Source of the DNA: Naegleria lovaniensis
Lineage: Eukaryota; Heterolobosea; Eutetramitea; Acrasida; Naegleriidae
Length of the DNA: 64,000 bases
Reading direction: 5' to 3'
Assembly: GCF_003324165.1 (NCBI RefSeq)
Contig: NW_025407880.1
Location: forward strand, 1-64,000
Numbering within the stretch: the stretch's first letter is position 1; each line of letters opens with the position of its first letter. The translations under genes were made by a program, and so were the position numbers. Below the pieces are notes generated by a model. That model did not search any database. It was not told the origin of the DNA and worked only from the letters and a program-made list of their open reading frames with translations. Positions 20,896 through 29,245 of the stretch are shown here, piece by piece.

Positions 20896-22338
20896 ATGAC
20901 TAAAAAGAAATCAAAGGCTTCCTCTTCCAAATCATCATCAACTCCGTCCACAGAACAAGGCTCTTCTTCCTCTGCATCATCGTCTGCATCATCTTCCGAA
21001 TCTACGACCGGTGTGTTTGATGGAGCTATTGGCATTGATTTTGGTAACCATAATTGCACCGTCTCGTATTTTAACGTTCAACATTTGCTTTCATCATTTC
21101 CAAATTTAAATTCATCAGCAGCTTTAACTTTATCTCCGAATAAGCCATGTTATGCTGCTACGGTGATTCAACCTGTTCAAAATATGAACAGTCATGTGGT
21201 TATTATACAGAATGAAGATGGTGCTCATCATACACCTTCCGTGATTACAGTGAATACAATTGTTGAAGGGGAAGGAACAGATCATGAAACTACAAGAGAG
21301 GAAATTATTGTAGGATTTCCTCCACTTCCAGGAGCATCACTAGCTCCAGACCAAGTAGTTTCCGATTTGAAGGAATTCATGTTGGAAGATGAGGAACGAA
21401 TGAAGAAGGAAAATTCAGAAACTCCAGAACAGATTACTTTCAATGGAGAGGAATATTCCCAAGATTACATGGTTAGCTTGTTATTGGGAAAGATGAAAAA
21501 TATTTCAGAACATTATTTGGGAAAGAAAGTGAAAAAGGCAGTCATTAGCTGTCCTTCAAATTCCCCACATTGTGAATCGGTCATTCGGAAAGCATGTGAA
21601 AAGTTGGATTTAAAAGTTTTAACAATTCTCAAAGAACCTATTGCTGCCTTAATTGGTTATGGGTTTGATTTACCCAAGCCACAAGAAAATGGCGTTGCTC
21701 GAAATGTTTGTGTGATTGATGTGGGTGCTTTGGAAACAAATATTTCAGTAGTGAAAGTTACAGAAAATGGTCTGTTTGAAATGATAAAGAGTGAATCGAA
21801 ACGACCACTGGGAGGAGAATCTATCGACCAAGTTATGATTCAAATGTGTCTACAAGAATTTAAGAAGCTCTATTACAAGAATATGTCTGAACCCATGTTC
21901 CAACAAGAAGTTGGAAAAAATAGAAAAGTCCAAAACAAATTAAGAAGATCATGTGAAAATGCCAAGATTGTGCTATCCAACAATCAACAAGCCATGGTTG
22001 AAATTGATTCATTGTACGATGGTTTAGATTTCCAATTCAAGGTCACTCGTGCACGATTTGAAAGTTCGGTCATGTCAATTTTTGGAAGCATTATTGAGCA
22101 TGCAAGACAAACAGTAGACTCGTTGACAGAGCAAGGATTTTCAGTTGCATCAATTTCCGACGTGGTTCTTGTTGGAGGTTCTTGCCAGATACCAAAGTTA
22201 AGGGACAGTATTCAAACACTGTTTTCTCAAGCCCAAGTGCATGACTCGGCTGTTGAAGACAGCATTGCAGTGGGGTGTGCCATTCAAGCACATTTGATAC
22301 ACATGTACTCACATTTAATGAGCAACAAAACCAAATAG
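20896..22338 (+). CDS. Atypical Hsp70 (HSPA14/Ssz1-like), nucleotide-binding domain only
   Basis: The protein is 480 aa, against about 640 for a canonical Hsp70. After a Ser/Lys-rich leader (1-40) comes the Hsp70 ATPase fold. Its motifs are AIGIDFGNHNCTVSYF (phosphate 1), AVISCPS, ILKEPIAALIGYG (connect 1), VCVIDVGALETNISVV (phosphate 2), RPLGGESID and VVLVGGSCQIPKLRD (adenosine). There is then little or no substrate-binding domain. Phosphate 2 is degenerate: DVGALET replaces the canonical DLGGGTFD, so hydrolysis is probably weak. A short, NBD-only, hydrolysis-poor Hsp70 is the hallmark of HSPA14/Ssz1. These pair with a Zuotin-type J-protein on the ribosome to help nascent chains. The 912-bp mobile element lies immediately upstream and may carry part of the promoter. 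Confidence 0.82.
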   Translation: MTKKKSKASSSKSSSTPSTEQGSSSSASSSASSSESTTGVFDGAIGIDFGNHNCTVSYFNVQHLLSSFPNLNSSAALTLSPNKPCYAATVIQPVQNMNSHVVIIQNEDGAHHTPSVITVNTIVEGEGTDHETTREEIIVGFPPLPGASLAPDQVVSDLKEFMLEDEERMKKENSETPEQITFNGEEYSQDYMVSLLLGKMKNISEHYLGKKVKKAVISCPSNSPHCESVIRKACEKLDLKVLTILKEPIAALIGYGFDLPKPQENGVARNVCVIDVGALETNISVVKVTENGLFEMIKSESKRPLGGESIDQVMIQMCLQEFKKLYYKNMSEPMFQQEVGKNRKVQNKLRRSCENAKIVLSNNQQAMVEIDSLYDGLDFQFKVTRARFESSVMSIFGSIIEHARQTVDSLTEQGFSVASISDVVLVGGSCQIPKLRDSIQTLFSQAQVHDSAVEDSIAVGCAIQAHLIHMYSHLMSNKTK

Positions 22339-22440
22339 AGTACTCTATTCATCATTTTTGTTGTTTTTCGAATATATTGTTCTTTGAAGTTTTGTGACAT
22401 TGTTAGCTCGTTCACTTGAATTTTCATTCATGTTGTAATT

Positions 22441-24279
22441 TTACTTGTTCAACTTCTTAATATCATCCAATGCTTGCTCAATAGTTTTGATCATTTCTTG
22501 ATCATTTTCTTGCAAATAGTTCTTTAAAACAATTTCATACTGCTCCACTGCCTTATCCTTCTCTCCTGTCACATTTTTATAGTACTCTGCTAACACCACT
22601 CGTGCTTCGGTAGTTTTAGAAGAGGGATCAATTTCGATGGCTCTATTGCAATCATGTGCCACTTTCTCAATATATTGTGTTGAAATTGGATCGTTGTGTG
22701 GAATACCTTCTTTGCATCTCTTCAAAAACATGTCGTAATACACCATGGATCGTTGAACGTAGAGTGTTGGAATTGGAGTATCCTCACTAATGGCAATGGC
22801 TTCATTCAAATACTCGAGAGCTTGGGTCGAGTCACCAGTGGATTGACATTCAGCTGCTTTGGCACCAAGTTCTGTCGCTTGGTCATACACGGATTGAAAC
22901 TGTTGAAGTGTTTGGATTTGTAATTTCAACTCTTCAATGTAATTACGCATGTCCGAGTGCATGTCACGATCAGGAGTTGAGTCCAGAAGTGCATTTGCTC
23001 TTTCAACATCAGCATCAGCTCCATTCAAATTCTTGGAATGCATTCTACACAAAGCACGTCGTACATAGCCCTCTGCAAGAATATCTCGTGCAATTAATGA
23101 CTCATTTTCTGGTTTTTCAAAATGTTCAACAAATAGTGTAAAATCTCTCTCGGCATTGTTGAGAAAAACTGAATTGCTGGATATTTGATTCATTTCGGAC
23201 TTGAATGTCTCTGAAAAAACTCTTCCTCTCACGTAATAAACGTAATAGTCCAGTATGAAATTGGTCATGTTATTCTTCTTGGCGTATTGAATCGAGTCTT
23301 CGATATATCTTTCACAGTCCATGAGACAATTATTGAGAATTTCGAGAGCGTCGTCGCTCCACTCTGAATTAATTTTCACAGAGAGTGTGTTATCAAGTGG
23401 TTGCGAATTGTTGGATCTTTCAGAGGTTGACATGTCAGAAGGTTCTGGACGCTCCTGTTCAATATTCATGGCAGTTTCATTATCTTTCATTTCATCAAAT
23501 AATTCCAAATTCAATTCCGCTCGTTTTAAAAATTTAACAGGTACTGCATTGTTTAAATCAATAGATTTTGTAAGGTGATGTAAGGCCATTCTCAAATCTG
23601 ATTTTACAATTTTCAAATACGTTGCATATGCAAAATTCACTTCATCACTCTCAGATCCAGATTCAAGAGCTTTGGCATAATCTCGTTCCATAATTTCAGA
23701 ATATTGCTCCTTTTCTTTTGGGGTTTCCGCTTTTCTCCACAATACCATGGCAGAGCTTGCTCGTCGGCACAAAATTGACAGATTCAATTCTTTGGCTGCT
23801 TCAATAATTTCAGTGATTGGGTCTCCAAGAAAAGTGTCTTGTTTTTTAGACAAGTCTTTCAGCATGACAATCAATGTATCAATTTGGGCAAGGAGAGTAG
23901 TAAAGGCGTTGACGTTATCATAAATTCTATAGGCAAGCGGAACTGATTTTTGGACAATCATAAATAATTCATAGATTGGTTTTTCTTGTTCCGTGAGAAT
24001 GATTTGGTCTTCGCCTTGAGATGAAGATTGATTCAACACCCGAGATGAATAATGGAAATTTCTGAATATTGATGATGAACCTTCTTGATGATTTAAATAA
24101 TTATTTGATAAATCATGATTCATTCCAACCAGAACAGGTTTTCTCGCTTCAAAATTCAAAGGTAAAAGAATTGCTTGCAAGCACGCTGCATTGTGTTTCT
24201 TGCTTGCAATCCCGATAATGTCGTTGCAAAGAGAGAAGCGAGAAAATTGATTGAATCGGCCAGATCGTTGTAGAAACAT
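22441..24279 (-). CDS. TPR-type helical-repeat protein, probably mitochondrial
   Basis: This 612-aa protein starts at the ATG at 24279. The N-terminus MFLQRSGRFNQFSRF is basic and lacks acidic residues, as in mitochondrial presequences. The body is alpha-helical with TPR-like units, best seen in the C-terminal part: ATELGAKAAECQSTGDSTQALEYLNEAIAI, then RSMVYYDMFLKRC, then CNRAIEIDPSSKTTEARVVLAEYY. A central acidic, disordered linker (about 270-310) separates two helical blocks. TPR scaffolds bind partner peptides, but no specific family is recognised. It resembles in style, not sequence, the mitochondrial-type protein at 58164-60224. Confidence 0.65.
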   Translation of the reverse strand: MFLQRSGRFNQFSRFSLCNDIIGIASKKHNAACLQAILLPLNFEARKPVLVGMNHDLSNNYLNHQEGSSSIFRNFHYSSRVLNQSSSQGEDQIILTEQEKPIYELFMIVQKSVPLAYRIYDNVNAFTTLLAQIDTLIVMLKDLSKKQDTFLGDPITEIIEAAKELNLSILCRRASSAMVLWRKAETPKEKEQYSEIMERDYAKALESGSESDEVNFAYATYLKIVKSDLRMALHHLTKSIDLNNAVPVKFLKRAELNLELFDEMKDNETAMNIEQERPEPSDMSTSERSNNSQPLDNTLSVKINSEWSDDALEILNNCLMDCERYIEDSIQYAKKNNMTNFILDYYVYYVRGRVFSETFKSEMNQISSNSVFLNNAERDFTLFVEHFEKPENESLIARDILAEGYVRRALCRMHSKNLNGADADVERANALLDSTPDRDMHSDMRNYIEELKLQIQTLQQFQSVYDQATELGAKAAECQSTGDSTQALEYLNEAIAISEDTPIPTLYVQRSMVYYDMFLKRCKEGIPHNDPISTQYIEKVAHDCNRAIEIDPSSKTTEARVVLAEYYKNVTGEKDKAVEQYEIVLKNYLQENDQEMIKTIEQALDDIKKLNK

Positions 24280-24384
24280 TTTTTTTGATTGGTTGAGCAA
24301 GTAATTGGTTTAAGTCAACAGACGCCTTTATTTAAATCAACAATTTGAACAAAACAAACAAATCGAACAAAGTGCTGATCTTGC

Positions 24385-24463
24385 AAGCAAACACTCAAAG
24401 AGTGAAAGCCAGGGGAAAGGACCCAGCGCACACAAGGTGGGGAAGACCCAACACACAAGGTGC
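24385..24463 (-). ncRNA. Candidate guide-RNA (omega-RNA-like) segment beside the Fanzor remnant
   Basis: Immediately downstream of the Fanzor stop, on the same strand, lies an unusually GC-rich stretch in AT-rich DNA. It includes two direct copies of ACCCA-(GCGC/AC)ACACAAGGTG (plus-strand 24421-24439 and 24446-24462) and a CACTC-AAA-GAGTG hairpin at about 24391-24403. In TnpB/Fanzor loci the guide RNA is transcribed from the 3' end of the nuclease gene and beyond. The assignment rests only on position and composition. Confidence 0.25.
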
Positions 24464-24715
24464 TCAAAAACTAATTCTTTGAGTAGTAAGGAATCGAAGA
24501 AGAATATTTCTTACTCCATTGATATCTTTGTCAAAAATTGAGCCACATAATGGACAATGAAACACTTCGGATGATTCAACCGTATAAATATGTCCACAAC
24601 ATGAGCAAGTTTTGGATGTATACGCTTCGTTGACAATATAAATGTGTGTCCACGGATGCTCTCTAGCTTTGTGAAGCAATCTTTGCTTGAATCTGTAATG
24701 TGACCAAGTCAACAT
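24464..24715 (-). pseudogene. Fanzor (eukaryotic TnpB-like nuclease) C-terminal fragment
   Basis: An 83-aa frame matches only the end of a TnpB/Fanzor nuclease. It contains the family's MLTWSHYRFKQRLLHKA helix, then EAYTSKTCSCCG and CPLCG, which together form the four-Cys zinc ribbon. The RuvC-III segment FDKDINGVRNIL carries the catalytic Asp. The wording YTSKTC plus LTWSHYRF is that of IS607-type TnpB and Fanzor proteins. The rest of the nuclease (wedge, REC, RuvC-I, RuvC-II) is missing: a TGA lies a few codons upstream of the ATG, and no other frame before 24930 gives Fanzor sequence. An acceptor-like CACATTACAG falls inside the fragment, so an exon boundary is conceivable. I read it as a truncated, dead copy. 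Confidence 0.8.
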
Positions 24716-24929
24716 TTTAAGTAAACAACCTCAAAATCAAGTGGCAGTATACCATAGACAGAGTCGAGCCTTGGCTTCGTCTGGACATTCTCTTCACGAC
24801 ACTCCTTGGCGAGGATCAACACCTCGAAATTTCGTTGTGTCCCTTGTCTTGTTGATATTCACATTCATAATGTTGACTGTTGCTCTTTAAAAAGTTCCCT
24901 TAATTGTCCTTTACTGGAGATTCTATTTT
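24716..24929. other. Segment between Fanzor remnant and transposon end
   Basis: About 210 bp. One plus-strand frame is open for about 55 codons without family resemblance. On the minus strand all three frames carry stops, so no upstream Fanzor exon is visible. Confidence 0.4.
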
Positions 24930-24941
24930 CCTAGGAGCAGA
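24930..24941 (+). repeat. Left terminal inverted repeat of the 4.4-kb transposon
   Basis: CCTAGGAGCAGA; a perfect inverted match to the right end over 12 bp, with weaker similarity inward. Confidence 0.8.
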
Positions 24942-24968
24942 GAATCGCGTCTGTATTTTACATAGTTA

Positions 24969-25225
24969 TCGTCGGTAGTAAATGAAGCTTATTGAATGCA
25001 TATTGTGCATAAGTAGTGTCTCCTTATTGCGGTCTGTTATTTCGAAGGTGATTCAAGCTTGTTTCCGCAGGTACAGCCGACGGTAAAACTCGAGATAAAA
25101 AATACTGTCGGGAGTTACTGACGAAAAGAATCCACCAAGACACAAAATACAGCCGGAAGAAGCATCATGTTAAATATTCTAATAATGGAGGTTTAATGAA
25201 CGAAATAACGACGGAAATACTGTTG
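24969..25225 (+). repeat. Left subterminal repeat array
   Basis: At least five short motif copies lie here: CGTCGGTAGTAA, CCGACGGTAAAA (25078), AATACTGTCGG (25101), AATACAGCCGG (25146) and AATACTGTTG (25216). Most are in the orientation opposite to the right-end array. Such arrays are transposase or accessory-protein binding sites in CACTA-type elements. Confidence 0.7.
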
Positions 25226-25379
25226 AAATAACCTACCACAACACCTGTGGCTGTTACTATCGACGATAATGATAGAAATCTTCTTATTTTATTTTAATTC
25301 AATTTGAAATTTTTTTGGTTCAATATTTGATTTAAAATTGTTATTGCAAATGCATTTTAAATTTTATTGGCATCATAAT

Positions 25380-26082
25380 TTACAACTCAACAACGTTGGC
25401 AGGGTTGACAGGTCTTGAGCGTCTCATTTTCGCTGATGATGATTTACGTAAATGCTCTTGATACAATTTATATTCCTCAGAATTGATGTCATACACATCT
25501 TCGTCGTTTTCAAAGTCAAAAAGGTTGTCTGAATTTTTGCTTTTTGAGACTCCAGATCTTCTACGAAGTTTCGCCTTCTTTTTTGCGTTCACAAATATTT
25601 GACTTATATGTTTCCTGCATATCTTTATCAACTAAAAACGATTGTTGTGAAATTTAGTCAAACAAATAACAAACACAACTTACTATTTCATCTACCTGGG
25701 ATTTATCACAATCTGAAAGAATACTATAGTTTGGAAGACTTGAACAAAATGTTTTAACATGAGTAACCACTGTGTCTGAAAGTTGAAGCTTTTGCTCTTG
25801 TGTTTGGGGATTAGAACAGATCTGAAGAATTAAAATTTATAGGAACAACATTACAACTTACTTGGGAGAGAAATGAATGAAATTTCAATTTACAACATTG
25901 TTTGATGCTTCATGGAAAGAAATGATCACCAAGAAATATTGACAAGAAACAAACCTTGCGTTGTTCTGAGTTAAGAATTGCTTGCTTTCTTGAAAAAGTG
26001 TTATATTTAATGATGGAGCTATATAAGAAATGTTTTTTCGATTACGTTTCTTCTTGATACCCCTTACAGTGTCAGTTGGCAT
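25380..26082 (-). CDS. Four-exon transposon accessory protein (unknown family)
   Basis: Exons 26082-25955, 25907-25862, 25821-25684 and 25631-25380 join in frame to 187 aa. The introns are 47, 40 and 52 bp, begin GTTTGT or GTAAGT and end AG. The N-terminus is basic (MPTDTVRGIKKKRNRKN), the middle is helical with several Cys, and a very basic cluster (NAKKKAKLRRRSG) precedes an acidic stretch (FDFENDEDVYD) and a basic tail. No known domain is recognised. Because it lies between the subterminal repeats and faces the transposase gene head to head, I infer a DNA-binding accessory protein analogous in position to TnpA of CACTA elements. A captured host gene is the alternative. Confidence 0.62.
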
Positions 26083-26218
26083 TATGATTGGTTTTTTTTT
26101 GTTTTGATTTTTGAAAATATTTAAACGGGTCAACTTTGAAACTATTGGAGAGAAGTTTTTGTAAGCGAGTTCAGATCGAGCGCGCACAGGAAGCGTTTTC
26201 TTTACAAAAAAAAATATC

Positions 26219-28831
26219 ATGCTTCAGAACAAGGCCGAATCCAAATTCTTTGACATGGTTTCCTTGAGAATGTGCCACAAGTGCAATGTACATGATTTGG
26301 AATTGTATATCCATAATTCGGCAAAGTGTAAAACCTTGAATCCCTCTATCAAATGCACTTGTTTTTCATGCGGCACAACTTACTTCACTTGTCCTTTTTG
26401 CAAAGATTGCTTCTCCGACTCTCATGCATCCAATTTTTTAAAACACATGAAAAGATGTTCAAACAAAGATGAAGCTCAGAACCCCGTTTTCAAGTGTTGT
26501 TCCGAACAAACGACAGAGTTTGATCATTATTATTCTCATATCATCAAAAATCATTGTGGTCATTTGTGTTCGTTTTTAAAAAAACGCAAACATGAGGATA
26601 AAATGGATGACGAAAAAAACAACAAGAAAACGACAGGAGTGGTTGTTATGGAGGAAGGTTGTGATATTGGTGGTTTATTGATGAACTTAGAAGCTCTCAC
26701 TGCTGACGTGCAGAATTTAGTACAAACACCATTTCCAATATTTGAATTTTTTGAGAAACTGAAACAATCTATGCCATATGTATCAAATCACTCGTGCGAG
26801 CATGAACAAGAATTTCACTTCCCTAAAGATCACCCTTTTGAAAGTTTTGAAGAATTATGTTGTTTTATGTTAATCAATCACTTTGGAATTTCTAAACAAG
26901 CATATAATTTCATGATTCAAATGCTGAAATCAACATTTAAAGACCGTCCTGAGTTGATGAAATTATTTGTGAGCTATGATACCTTGAAAGCAAGAGGAAA
27001 TAATTTGAATCCCCAAAAACCCATGCAGTTCAATGATAATTTCATCCTTTACTCTGTACAAGATACTATTCGAAACATGTTAATGGATCCGTATTTGGTC
27101 AACCAATTATGTCTCAACCGAGAAAAGCATCAACAACAGTTTGCAACCAAGCAACCATTTCAATCTAAAATATTCAACAAAATTTTGGAGAAGTGTCAAA
27201 GTGATATATTCCCTCTTGTGATGCTGATATATGTGGACGATTTTGTAAAATTCAGAACAAAGTCAACATCAACATGTGGAGTGTACTCAAGTTTGTTGAA
27301 TTTCAATAGCGACTTCATGAGAAAACTTGAATCTATAAGCTTACTTGGGTTCTCAAAAACTCACTGCGATTTTTGGACAATGACAAGCCATTTGATGAAA
27401 GAAATTAATCACCTTGATGGGGAGATAATTGAAATAGAAGATCCCTCTACAGGTGAGTCTAGAAAATTTCAGATTGTTGTTGCAGGGTTTTTATGGGACA
27501 CAGTCGAGAAGATGTATTCCTTGCAACTCATGAAAGAAGAATGTAGCCGTTGTGAAGGAATTTATGATAATCAACATAAAACACCAGATTGTTTATTTGG
27601 AGCGTCTACGATAGAAGATCCAAAGTATGTCACGCATTTCGAGAAAAGAAATATATTTGAAGCAAACACTGTTATTAATAGCATCGATTTAAGATCAAAT
27701 GACAGAACAAAGGACAAGGGTTTTAAACCCTTAATATGGGAAGAAATGCAATTCAAAGATTTGAAATTATCTAAAGCGAAAATAACGCAAAAATTACGAG
27801 AATTACCTGTTCTGCATATCATAGATAATCCTTTTTTAAAATATCCTAATACTGTGGATGCATTTCACAAAGCCTTAATTGATTTTTTCCATTTAGAGAT
27901 CCAAGGAACTTTTCGAACCCAATTTAAAAGAACAATGAAAGCAATTCATTACTCAACAATCATGGACGATTTTTTGGATGTTTGTGAGAGAGAAAGGTTG
28001 CCGAATGGCAAAAGGATTACAATGTACAGTGATATTGACAAACTATCCGGAACAGAGATGCTTGAATTTATAGCAATAAGCGCTCCAATTTGGTACAAAT
28101 TTCTATTCCTAAATACCAAATATTCAGATAATACTTTGGAGAAGAGACAAAAACTATATGAGTGTTGGATTTTACATTTGCAGTATTTTGTTCGATTGTT
28201 GCGGTTTGACCATACAGACCACGACTTAAAAGAAGCCGAGAAACTCTATGTAGCGTGGCGAGTTGCATATAGAAACTGTTTTGGATCCGAAAAGTGTAAA
28301 TTTCCAAACTTTCATGCAGGCTGTCATATATTTGAGGATGTCGATGATATTGGTCATGTTACTTGGTTTTGGACTCTCCTCTATGAGTTAAAACATTCCA
28401 CGTACAAGCAATTCAATGACAAAAGTAACAAAAAACAGCTTGAAAAAAGGGCTTCTGAACGAGAAATGGTCATGAAAGCTCTTTTTACAAAATATCCTCA
28501 ATGCAGAAAATTGATACCAAGAGCAAAAGAACCAGAATTCAAGCTTGAAAAAGACATTTTTGTCCTATTTGAAACGGATCAAGGAGAAATGAACATTGCG
28601 TTCGTTAAACAAGTAACTGATAAGGTAGTTCTTAGTTCCTTGATCTTTGAAGTGAAACACATGGATAACGTTTCCTATATGTATCACCTCAAATGCATTC
28701 CACAACTAATGCTATCAGCAATAGATATCAGCAAAGTCAAGTCTAAATGTAGCTGTATTTGCTATTCATTGCCATCTGGGTTAAAGTGGCAATTGAATCA
28801 ATTTGCATTTTGTTATAATTTTTGTAAATAA
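26219..28831 (+). CDS. DDE-type transposase, CMC/CACTA-like
   Basis: This is an 870-aa single-exon protein. The N-terminal 120 residues are Cys/His-rich, suggesting zinc fingers (MCHKCN, CTCFSCG, CPFCKDCF, HASNFLKHMKRC). The core fits the CACTA/Mirage/Chapaev transposase plan. LIYVDDF (Asp about 340) is followed by a Leu/Phe block and HLDGEIIEIED. VAGFLWDTVEKM (Asp about 427) comes next, then a CSRCEG zinc knuckle. Much later is FPNFHAGCHIFEDVDDIGH with TLLYELKHSTYK (Glu about 722). The D-D-E assignment is by motif resemblance, not proof. The reading frame is complete with no stops, and the gene sits inside matching terminal and subterminal repeats. A domesticated gene is unlikely given the intact ends. 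Confidence 0.75.
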   Translation: MLQNKAESKFFDMVSLRMCHKCNVHDLELYIHNSAKCKTLNPSIKCTCFSCGTTYFTCPFCKDCFSDSHASNFLKHMKRCSNKDEAQNPVFKCCSEQTTEFDHYYSHIIKNHCGHLCSFLKKRKHEDKMDDEKNNKKTTGVVVMEEGCDIGGLLMNLEALTADVQNLVQTPFPIFEFFEKLKQSMPYVSNHSCEHEQEFHFPKDHPFESFEELCCFMLINHFGISKQAYNFMIQMLKSTFKDRPELMKLFVSYDTLKARGNNLNPQKPMQFNDNFILYSVQDTIRNMLMDPYLVNQLCLNREKHQQQFATKQPFQSKIFNKILEKCQSDIFPLVMLIYVDDFVKFRTKSTSTCGVYSSLLNFNSDFMRKLESISLLGFSKTHCDFWTMTSHLMKEINHLDGEIIEIEDPSTGESRKFQIVVAGFLWDTVEKMYSLQLMKEECSRCEGIYDNQHKTPDCLFGASTIEDPKYVTHFEKRNIFEANTVINSIDLRSNDRTKDKGFKPLIWEEMQFKDLKLSKAKITQKLRELPVLHIIDNPFLKYPNTVDAFHKALIDFFHLEIQGTFRTQFKRTMKAIHYSTIMDDFLDVCERERLPNGKRITMYSDIDKLSGTEMLEFIAISAPIWYKFLFLNTKYSDNTLEKRQKLYECWILHLQYFVRLLRFDHTDHDLKEAEKLYVAWRVAYRNCFGSEKCKFPNFHAGCHIFEDVDDIGHVTWFWTLLYELKHSTYKQFNDKSNKKQLEKRASEREMVMKALFTKYPQCRKLIPRAKEPEFKLEKDIFVLFETDQGEMNIAFVKQVTDKVVLSSLIFEVKHMDNVSYMYHLKCIPQLMLSAIDISKVKSKCSCICYSLPSGLKWQLNQFAFCYNFCK

Positions 28832-28914
28832 ATATTAATTTTCTAAATATTTCAAAAATCAACAAGTCTTATTCAACAAAGTATCGATGAAAATAATTCG
28901 TGGTACTTTCATCC

Positions 28915-29245
28915 GAACCAATCCGAAGGTATTGTCCGTCGTTGTTATCATAATTAATTTCAATCATTATTTTGTCAATATTATTCTCCGTCCATATCTT
29001 GCCAGTGGTATTTCATCCGACAGTATTGGTCGAGCAGTAAAATATGTCATATATTCGTCGGTCAGTATTTTCCTCATTTACTTTTCCGACGGTATTTTGA
29101 TGACCAGTATTATGCACATGTAATTGCCCTGTTGTATTATGTCGTCCTTGATGCCATGGTTAATATCCATCAGTATTTTAACCAGGGATATTCTCCATCC
29201 GTATTCGTCCAGCAGTATTTTAATCGACGGTATTTTTCGATGGTA
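28915..29245 (-). repeat. Right subterminal repeat array
   Basis: About ten copies of a CCR(A/G)C(A/G)GTATTTT-type motif occur, including CCGACAGTATT (29018), CCGACGGTATTTT (29085), CATCAGTATTTTA, CCAGCAGTATTTTA and CGACGGTATTTTT near 29227. It is the mirror of the left array. Confidence 0.75.
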
